Source: Lachnospiraceae bacterium
GTDB lineage: Bacteria > Bacillota > Clostridia > Lachnospirales > Lachnospiraceae
DNA length: 11,714 nt
Assembly (NCBI GenBank): GCA_014804285.1
Contig: JAAVAA010000004.1
Location: forward strand, 11,380 to 23,093
Direction: 5' to 3'
Of the stretch, positions 6,741-11,714 are shown in pieces. Each line of letters opens with the position of its first letter. Within the stretch, counting starts at the first letter, position 1. Position numbers and translations under genes: made by a program. The notes under the pieces are model-generated. The model had not been told where the DNA came from. It was given only the letters and a program-made list of their open reading frames with translations, and made no database searches.

Positions 6741-7724
6741 ATGGGACAAAAAAATAATGTTATGTGCAGCTATCTGTCGATACCTGCTGTTTTTGCCGAT
6801 TTTGTCAATGGAAGTATCCATAATGGTAAAAAGGTAGTTCATCCTGAGCAGTTGTCAACGAACGAGACAATCTATTACCAGAAAGAAAACCCTAGGCCAT
6901 CAGAAACTCACAGAACTAAATATATCGAACGGCAAAGAGATACCCTTAAAACGATATGTAACAATAATCGTTATATCATAATCGGCATCGAAGCGCAGGA
7001 CAAAGTAAATTATACTATGCCGCTCAGGTGCATGGAATATGATATCATTGAATACAAAAAACAATTAAAAGAATTAGGCAGGAGCCGGAAGAAAAAGCTG
7101 ACCGATACAGAATACCTTTCCGGCATAGCAAGAAATGAAAAACTCAATCCCGTTACAACGATTGTCTTTTACCACGGAGAGGACTTATATGACGGTTGCA
7201 TCAATCTTCACGATATGTTAGAATTAAATGAAGGAAATAAAGCATATAAACATTTTATTGCAGATTATCATATTAATCTGGTCAAAGTGGAAGATCTTGA
7301 TGAAACACTGTTTCAGACAGGTTTGCATGAACTGATCGGATTCTTGAAACACCGCAATGATAAGCAGGGTTTGATAAATTTTATGGAGCAGAATAAAGAA
7401 CGGATTGAAAATATGGATGAAGAAACTTTGGATACAGTCAATATAATGCTGAATATTCCTGCTTCTATTACTAAGCAGAAAGATAACTTGAAAGAGGAGG
7501 ATCATAATTTGTGCAAAGCATTGAAAGAATGGCTTGCCGATGAGCGGAGTGCCGGGATAGCGGAAGGAAAAAAAGAAGGTTGGAATAGTGGGCGAAAAGA
7601 AGGCGAAAAGCGTTTCGCCAGCCTGACAGCTGCACTGATAGCTGCTAACAGGTTGAATGACCTGGCAAGGTCAACCTACGATGAATCATTCAGGGATATT
7701 CTATATCAAGAATATGCATTATAA
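6741..7724 (+). CDS. Rpn family recombination-promoting nuclease / Transposase_31-like protein
   Basis: This 327-residue protein has the PD-(D/E)XK-type core of Rpn proteins. RQRDTLKTIC with D67 is followed by strand YIIIGIEAQDK (E84, Q86), then the family run VNYTMPLRCMEYDIIEYKKQ (89-108) and the strand TTIVFYHGEDLYDG. The C-terminal part is helical, with a Gly/Lys/Glu stretch (272-290, alternating AEGKKEG and GRKEGEK) seen in many members. Escherichia coli Rpn proteins are DNA endonucleases that promote RecA-independent recombination, and some act in phage defence. The same activity here is inferred. The ATG at 6741 follows AAAGGAGT with a 6-base gap. It is a single-gene unit bracketed by a 24-bp inverted repeat, suggesting gain as a cassette. 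Confidence 0.88.
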   Translation: MGQKNNVMCSYLSIPAVFADFVNGSIHNGKKVVHPEQLSTNETIYYQKENPRPSETHRTKYIERQRDTLKTICNNNRYIIIGIEAQDKVNYTMPLRCMEYDIIEYKKQLKELGRSRKKKLTDTEYLSGIARNEKLNPVTTIVFYHGEDLYDGCINLHDMLELNEGNKAYKHFIADYHINLVKVEDLDETLFQTGLHELIGFLKHRNDKQGLINFMEQNKERIENMDEETLDTVNIMLNIPASITKQKDNLKEEDHNLCKALKEWLADERSAGIAEGKKEGWNSGRKEGEKRFASLTAALIAANRLNDLARSTYDESFRDILYQEYAL

Positions 7725-7727
7725 TGA

Positions 7728-7785
7728 ATTTACAATTAATGTGATAAGGTGGGGATGATGCTATTTCATCTCACTAATTGTAAAT
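7728..7785. terminator. Long interrupted palindrome after the Rpn gene
   Basis: ATTTACAATTA (7728-7738) pairs perfectly with TAATTGTAAAT (7775-7785). After a 2-base bulge GTGA (7741-7744) pairs with TCAC (7771-7774), and inside it GATGA (7754-7758) pairs with TCATC (7766-7770). It begins 4 bp after the Rpn stop and overlaps the stop codon of the opposing small ORF. It may act as a bidirectional terminator, although both arms are AT-rich and no clean T-run follows. Its arms share TTTACAATT with the palindrome upstream of the gene. Confidence 0.5.
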
Positions 7786-8052
7786 ATTGTTGAAATTCTC
7801 TGTCAGCTTGTCCAGCAAATATTTTGAGTGTAGATATTTGGCTGATAAGCCCCACCGTATCCCATGTTGTTTTGAATTCACAACAATTTCTCCTGTAACG
7901 TCGTCACCGAACATAATACAATCACTAAAATCTGTCGGATCCCCAAGCTGTATTCCAATCGGCTGTTTCTCGTCAACAGCTTTTTCAGCTTTCAACCTAT
8001 TCCAACTTTTTAATCTCCCATCATATTGCTTCCTTTTGAAATCTGCGCCCAT
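7774..8052 (-). CDS. Small hypothetical protein, 92 residues
   Basis: No family is recognised. The product is soluble, Lys/Asp-rich and has no membrane segment. It has a basic N-terminus (about 4-24), a middle GIQLGDPTDFSDCIMFGDD (33-51) and an end KYLLDKLTENFNNIYN. The ATG at 8052 lies inside the last codons of the sugar reductase gene, a 32-bp overlap in another frame. GGTGAGG sits very close before it and an in-frame TGA lies three codons upstream, so translation would be by coupling. Its last codons coincide with the right copy of the inverted repeat flanking the Rpn gene, so it may be a truncated or spurious frame. The opposite strand also carries an open frame here, which weakens the case. 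Confidence 0.4.
   Translation of the reverse strand: MGADFKRKQYDGRLKSWNRLKAEKAVDEKQPIGIQLGDPTDFSDCIMFGDDVTGEIVVNSKQHGIRWGLSAKYLHSKYLLDKLTENFNNIYN
7782..7805 (-). repeat. Right copy of the 24-bp inverted repeat flanking the Rpn gene
   Basis: Read on the minus strand this matches 6692-6715 at 22 of 24 positions, the mismatches being at the 2nd and 8th bases. It starts 58 bp after the Rpn stop codon and lies just outside the palindrome's right arm, sharing four bases with it. Confidence 0.7.
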
Positions 8053-8881
8053 TCCTCACCAACGCTTCCAATGTTGACGAAAAGAAAATCCCATTGTCAT
8101 TTAACTTTTGGAGATTCATGCTGATATTTCTTGGATTGGAGGCAAAAGCCTCCTCATTTCTTCTAAGCCGGCTCACATCCCACTTAAGCTCCCGAAACAT
8201 AGAAAGGGCTGTTTCATAGGTATTTCTGTCGTTTGGTGAACCAAAATTATAGATTCCACCCGGTAATTCTAATGCTTTCTCGAAGTTCCTGACAACTTCA
8301 TTTACATCCGTTATTCCCCGTACATCATAAATCGGATAGCTTAAAGTCTCGGAAGCTTCCAATTTGGAAATCAAAGTGCGGAAAAAGTCATTATGTTCTT
8401 GCCTGTTAACTGTCCTGATATCATACATCCACGATAGGCGTAGCAGGACACATTCCGGATTTTGATTCAGACATTCTTCCTCTGCCCTCTTTTTCTCCCG
8501 CCCATAAAGATTGATTGGTTCTACACTTTCATCTTCACTATGTGAATCATTTATCTTGCTCCCAAAATAGACCTGATCAGAACTGCACAGCAAACATTTT
8601 GCATGAAATCCGGCAGATGCTGCCGCTATATTTCTGCTTCCATCCACGTTGATCCTCCATGATTTCTCCAGTTCTTTTTCACACGTTGTCACATCCGAAA
8701 TGGCAGCGCTGTGTATCACAAAATCCGGATGAAAACGGTCAAATGCTGCACATACACTTCCTCCATCGGTAATGTCCATTTCAGCATGCGCCGGGGCATA
8801 AATCTCATATTTCCCACTATAAAATTCTACGATTCTGCTCCCAAGGAAACCCGAAGCCCCTGTCACTAATAATCTCTTCAA
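8021..8881 (-). CDS. NAD(P)-dependent sugar-nucleotide reductase, RmlD-like (extended SDR)
   Basis: This 286-residue protein has the Rossmann signature TGASGFLG at 7-14, an acidic MDITD at 35-39, the strand VIHSAA (55-60) and the SDR catalytic pair Y126-x3-K130 in YGREKK. It is the size of dTDP-4-dehydrorhamnose reductases, which finish dTDP-L-rhamnose synthesis. No rmlA, rmlB or rmlC is adjacent, so the exact substrate is open. A role in surface polysaccharide or a nucleotide-sugar side path is inferred. The start is TTG at 8881 after GGAGG with about 6 bases of spacing; no ATG is better placed. The gene follows the anchored propeller gene by 93 bp on the same strand, with no clear terminator between. 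Its 3' end overlaps the small hypothetical ORF. Confidence 0.8.
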   Translation of the reverse strand: MKRLLVTGASGFLGSRIVEFYSGKYEIYAPAHAEMDITDGGSVCAAFDRFHPDFVIHSAAISDVTTCEKELEKSWRINVDGSRNIAAASAGFHAKCLLCSSDQVYFGSKINDSHSEDESVEPINLYGREKKRAEEECLNQNPECVLLRLSWMYDIRTVNRQEHNDFFRTLISKLEASETLSYPIYDVRGITDVNEVVRNFEKALELPGGIYNFGSPNDRNTYETALSMFRELKWDVSRLRRNEEAFASNPRNISMNLQKLNDNGIFFSSTLEALVRNGRRFQKEAI

Positions 8882-8974
8882 TCTTAACCTCCAACTATCC
8901 GCTCAACGGCTGTTACTGTTCACTTCATAGCTAATAATCATCAACTTTCATTGCTGCCCCTAGCATACCATGTT

Positions 8975-10426
8975 TCATGCACCTTCCTCTGCATCTATAC
9001 TTCCGCTTATTGGATACCTTACGATCATGTTATCGAATCCTCCCAGGCCAAACACTATGACCTTCCAGTCTGCTTCTCCTATAATCTCCGGCTTTTGTAT
9101 CTCTCCCTCAGATAACCGGTAAATTTCATATTCGCTTTTATTCGTAGACTCTCTTTCCCACGTTTCCGATACCTGATTGCTACAATAAATCAGGCGGTCA
9201 TCATCCAGGAAACCCACACAGAGATACGTCCCCCATAAAACACCATCCGGTACTGCAAAGGTCGCTTTTTCACCAGTATGTATGTCTACCCGATCCAGCC
9301 ACATGCTCCTGTTTTCTCGGTAAAAAACAGCTAAATAAACGGAATTATCTGACTCTATCCAGCTGAAACCACCTATATATTCTTTTATTTCTTTTTGATA
9401 CAGGGTTTCCCCCTCTGCCGACCGCAGGGTGGCTTTTGTAGGATCCCCATATTCTATTCCTGTCAAAAAAACATAGCTTTGCCCATCGGGAGCATATTCC
9501 GCTTCCACAGGTCCATCAAACTTAAACCCTGTTTCCCCGCAATCACAGTCTCCCTCCACATGAACGACCTCATAGGGAGTAAAAACTGCCGGTTCTAACA
9601 ATTTTCGCTCTCCATTCTCCAAATCATATTCATAAAGTCCTTCATCTGTGCATGCAAGCAGTCTGGAAGCATCCGCCGTCACATCACACTTATTTTCATC
9701 TGACACCCAGGGTGAAAACAAATAATCCTCTCCCATAAGGTCCATAAGATCACAAAGCAGAGTAATCTCCTGAAATTCTTCGTCCAAGAGGTACAGCAAC
9801 CCATCTGCCTCATACACATAACCTTCTTCCACGTGCTTTGGGCAGGGCATCCGCCTTTCCAAAAATTCCGGTCTTCCAAAAAGCGGTTCTTCATCAAAAA
9901 CTCTGGAATCCTGTCTGAAAATCTCCTGAGGTATAAAATCAGGAGCCTTCGCCAGATAAAAAATTTTCTGCTGCAACATTTCCTTTGAAAAATAGCTGTC
10001 ACATGAAAAAAGAATGGTATCCCCATCAATTTGAATTTTATCAAGATTCCAACGATAACTTAATTCGCCCTCTTCGCCATTTAATTTCGCCACCGGTTTA
10101 TCAAGAAGTAACCTTTCAGGAACTGCAATCTTATCCTGCTCCTTTGCTCCTTCTGATTCCTGTCTTGTCTTTTCCTGTTCCCACAATGTCTCCTCCGACA
10201 TTCCAGCTTCTAACTTCTTGTCCTCTGACTGTGTTTCCTCTGACTTTCCTGTTTCTGACTTTCCTTGCTCTTTCTGTTCATTTAAATCAAAAAAAGCTAT
10301 GTCTTCTCCTACAGCAGTATTTTCCACTACAGATGCTTCCCCGTTGCCAAAAATAAATTTGGCACACAGCACCATAACAAAAATTCCTGCAATTGCTGAA
10401 ATAACAATAGCTTTTTTCTTCATCAT
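8975..10426 (-). CDS. Membrane-anchored extracellular protein with charged linker and probable beta-propeller
   Basis: The 483 residues start with a basic head MMKKK and one hydrophobic segment (about 6-26), a signal anchor or uncleaved signal. VMVLC is not a good lipobox because Leu precedes the Cys. Residues about 47-100 are low-complexity, rich in Glu, Lys, Gln and Ser with KSE/SEE repeats, a likely flexible linker through the cell wall. The rest (about 105-475) is beta-rich with blade-like units such as YEADGLLYLLDEEF, TDEGLYEYDLENGE and YAPDGQSYVFLTG, typical of WD40/PD40-like propellers. No enzyme motif is seen. The start follows GGAG with an 8-base spacer. The right end of the TnpB element lies only about 22 bp upstream, so its native promoter is probably displaced. 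Confidence 0.72.
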   Translation of the reverse strand: MMKKKAIVISAIAGIFVMVLCAKFIFGNGEASVVENTAVGEDIAFFDLNEQKEQGKSETGKSEETQSEDKKLEAGMSEETLWEQEKTRQESEGAKEQDKIAVPERLLLDKPVAKLNGEEGELSYRWNLDKIQIDGDTILFSCDSYFSKEMLQQKIFYLAKAPDFIPQEIFRQDSRVFDEEPLFGRPEFLERRMPCPKHVEEGYVYEADGLLYLLDEEFQEITLLCDLMDLMGEDYLFSPWVSDENKCDVTADASRLLACTDEGLYEYDLENGERKLLEPAVFTPYEVVHVEGDCDCGETGFKFDGPVEAEYAPDGQSYVFLTGIEYGDPTKATLRSAEGETLYQKEIKEYIGGFSWIESDNSVYLAVFYRENRSMWLDRVDIHTGEKATFAVPDGVLWGTYLCVGFLDDDRLIYCSNQVSETWERESTNKSEYEIYRLSEGEIQKPEIIGEADWKVIVFGLGGFDNMIVRYPISGSIDAEEGA

Positions 10427-10456
10427 TAATCTATCTCCATTATAAAAGTGGACCGC

Positions 10457-10471
10457 CCATCAAAAAGATGG
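10457..10471 (-). repeat. Right-end hairpin of the TnpB element
   Basis: A 5-bp stem, CCATC and GATGG on the minus strand, encloses a T5 loop and overlaps the end of the TnpB tail remnant. Such a hairpin at the 3' end is the expected recognition structure, and part of the guide-RNA scaffold, in IS605-type elements. The assignment is by resemblance. Confidence 0.5.
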
Positions 10472-10561
10472 ACTTCCTGCTTCATCGACCTTATGTACTG
10501 TCAAAAACCTTCCATGCGTACCGTCTCCACAGGCGTCAATTCGGGCAGTCCCTGCCCTATA
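10460..10561 (-). pseudogene. Out-of-frame remnant of the TnpB C-terminal tail
   Basis: In a different frame from the TnpB ORF, a 33-codon stretch begins YRAGTARIDACGDG, ends DEAGSPSF and stops at TGA 10462-10460. This resembles the tail of many gut Firmicute TnpB proteins (a GTARIxACGD motif and a final EAGSP). It shows the original gene ran on to here. The zinc-finger and last catalytic segment that should lie between it and KAKWNGR is missing, so a deletion of tens of codons with a frame change is inferred. Confidence 0.6.
10543..10557 (-). repeat. GC-rich hairpin at the TnpB deletion junction
   Basis: GGGCAG and CTGCCC form a 6-bp stem around GGA, directly at the stop codon of the TnpB ORF. 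It could belong to the 3'-derived guide RNA scaffold or act as a weak terminator without a T-tract. Confidence 0.4.
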
Positions 10562-11477
10562 GTAAAATCCTACCGTTCCACTTCGCCTTATATTCCAGCT
10601 GTCTTGCCAATTCATACCAGACTATCCCCGCTGCTGGCGTTGTCTGACTGCTATTCTTTGCTGATTTTCTTTTTTCTAAGGTAATCAGCTGATTTTGGCT
10701 GATAATCTCATGGGAAACCTGATGGCAATAATCTCTGCTGATATTATTTATCCTTTCCCTGCACAGGGCAATCTTTCTCTTTTGCTTATAATAATTATTA
10801 CTCCCTTTTTCCTTATTGGCAAGCTGTCTTTGTAATTTTTCCAGTCTCCTTTCCTTCCGCTCCAGGCTCTCCGGGCTTTTACATTCTTTTTCGTCCCACA
10901 GGACACCGGTATCTCCACTAAGTGAAACCACTCCCGTCCGGAGAAAACTCAGGGGAATTGCCTCATGAGCGGTCTCCGCAAGAATTGATACATAATATTT
11001 CCCATCAGGTGTTTGGGAAATGGTTGCAGTTTTGATCTGTCCTTTGAAAAATCTGTGAAGGACTGCTTTGACCATTTTCAGCTTTGGCAGCTTCACCCTG
11101 CCTTCCTCAAAATCTATAGCTATATTTCCATTGGTAAAATTAGTTGTATAAGATTTATGTTCGCTATATCGGCTTTTAAAACGCGGGTATCCTGACCTGT
11201 TCTTGAAAAAATTCTGATATGCACTGTCCATATGATAGACCGCATTGGTAAGCGCAAACTTATCTACTTCTTTCAGCCAGCTGTGCTTTGCTTTCAGTTC
11301 CCTGTTCAGGTAATTGTTACAGTCCGTCCGACTGACAAATACTCCACATTTTTCGTACATTTCCCTGCGGTACATCAATGTCCGGTTATAGACAAAACGG
11401 CAACAGTCAAAGGTTTTCACAATCTGGGCTTGCTGCTTTTTATTCGGATAGATCCTGTATTTATATGCCTTAAGCAC
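10557..11477 (-). pseudogene. tnpB: TnpB-like RNA-guided nuclease, degenerate (RuvC and zinc finger lost)
   Basis: The N-terminal part is well kept: LKAYKYRIYPNKKQ, DCCRFVYNRTL, FFKNRSGYPRFKSR and TATISQTPDGKYYVSILAE (residues 2-168). Also typical is the helical stretch SPESLERKERRLEKLQRQL followed by NKEKGSNNYYKQKRKIA. The catalytic parts are damaged. The usual VGIDLG of RuvC-I reads GVVSLSGD (182-189), without the Asp. After the strand LITLE (E268) the motif is scrambled (KRKSAKNSSQTTPAAG). The frame stops just after LARQLEYKAKWNGR, before the CxxC zinc finger and the last catalytic Asp. Length is 306 against about 370-400 normally. The start is GTG at 11477 after GGGAGG. Nuclease activity is very unlikely; most probably this is a decaying transposon gene. 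Confidence 0.78.
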
Positions 11478-11502
11478 CTTCGGCGCCTCCCTTTCCTATA
11501 TT

Positions 11503-11714
11503 TCAGGAATGAATTTCCTTAAAGATGGGATTTCTCTTCATATTCACCAGAAGCGGGAGAACCATCACAGCCCATACAACAGGCTCCGAAATAATGACTC
11601 CCATATAGCCGATCACCGGTGCAAGCATAAAGGCAATGATCACCTTTCCGCCAAGCTCGATCAGACTGGAAAACAGCGGTGTCTTCTTATCTCCAAATCC
11701 CTGCATACTATTCC
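11503..11714 (-). CDS. MATE family efflux transporter, C-terminal part (partial)
   Basis: The frame is open to the right edge and ends at TGA 11505-11503. The visible 70 residues read NSMQGFGDKKTPLFSSLIEL, then hydrophobic segments around IIAFMLAPVIGYMGVIISEP and VVWAVMVLPLLV, and a charged end KRNPIFKEIHS. The xxMQGxGDxKTP run at the start of a late helix is characteristic of MATE (multidrug and toxic compound extrusion) Na+- or H+-coupled exporters. The N-terminal ~380 residues lie outside the window; the internal Met at 11706 is not the start. The TnpB remnant begins 25 bp downstream on the same strand. Confidence 0.85.
   Translation of the reverse strand, partial: NSMQGFGDKKTPLFSSLIELGGKVIIAFMLAPVIGYMGVIISEPVVWAVMVLPLLVNMKRNPIFKEIHS

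Larger units (their letters stand above)
10448..11502 (-). mobile_element. Decayed IS200/IS605 (IS1341-type) element with TnpB only
   Basis: The element contains a TnpB-like gene but no Y1 transposase (TnpA), as in IS1341-type units. The right boundary near 10448 is inferred from a CCATC-TTTTT-GATGG hairpin (10471-10457) and the following GCGGTCCAC, resembling the ends of this family. The left boundary is not visible: the TnpB start is only 25 bp from the MATE stop, leaving no room for a normal left-end hairpin, so the left end is probably lost. Boundaries are approximate. Confidence 0.6.

Noticed and set aside
6639..6842. 67-codon minus-strand frame across the rpn start region
   Set aside because: It overlaps the rpn start and AT-rich control region, has no Shine-Dalgarno site and resembles no protein family.
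8975..10426. Lipoprotein call for the propeller protein
   Set aside because: The residue before Cys21 is Leu where a small residue is needed, so the lipobox is not convincing.
10439..10444. TATAAT on the minus strand just before the propeller gene, as its promoter
   Set aside because: It lies 12 bp before the start codon, so a transcript would begin after the GGAG ribosome binding site. The -35 region is also poor. It is more likely chance at the element end.
10557..11477. Calling the TnpB ORF an active RNA-guided nuclease
   Set aside because: The first RuvC Asp, the zinc finger and the final catalytic Asp are not present in the frame, and the C-terminal tail lies in another frame.

Overview
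The window looks like chromosomal DNA from an anaerobic gut Firmicute, most likely a Lachnospiraceae-type Clostridia. The grounds are moderate-to-low GC, strong AGGAGG-type Shine-Dalgarno sites, TTG and GTG starts, and a gene set typical of that group (TraX, CPBP protease, LytTR response regulator, SPFH/NfeD pair, Rpn nuclease, TnpB). This placement is inferred from family content only. No rRNA, tRNA or CRISPR array was seen.

Layout. (1) 1-2513: a CPBP intramembrane protease (+) converges with and overlaps a TraX-family membrane protein (-). TraX is divergent from an AraC-type regulator (+) that carries a compact GGDEF-like C-terminal domain. A strong hairpin follows the regulator. (2) 2654-6448 (-): a tight five-gene operon read as GHKL histidine kinase, NfeD, FloA-type flotillin, LytTR response regulator, tandem GNAT acetyltransferase. 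The membrane-microdomain pair sits between the two halves of the two-component system, with gaps of 19 bp or less and one ATGA overlap. (3) 6449-7805: an AT-rich control region and an Rpn/Transposase_31-type nuclease gene (+). The gene is bracketed by a 24-bp inverted repeat (22 of 24 identical) and followed by a long palindrome. (4) 7774-10426 (-): a small hypothetical ORF, an RmlD-like NAD(P)-dependent sugar-nucleotide reductase, and a membrane-anchored protein with a charged linker and a probable beta-propeller. (5) 10448-11502 (-): a decayed IS200/IS605 or IS1341-type element with a TnpB that has lost catalytic and zinc-finger regions, while hairpins at its right end are still visible. (6) 11503-11714 (-): the C-terminal end of a MATE efflux transporter that runs off the window.

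How the genes may work together. The five-gene operon reads as one envelope-sensing unit. A kinase with almost no extracellular domain could sense its state in the membrane through NfeD/FloA microdomains and signal to the LytTR regulator, which probably controls this operon or other envelope genes. The AraC/TraX pair suggests local regulation of TraX. The TnpB remnant stands between the MATE gene and the anchored propeller gene, all on one strand, so the propeller gene may depend on read-through.
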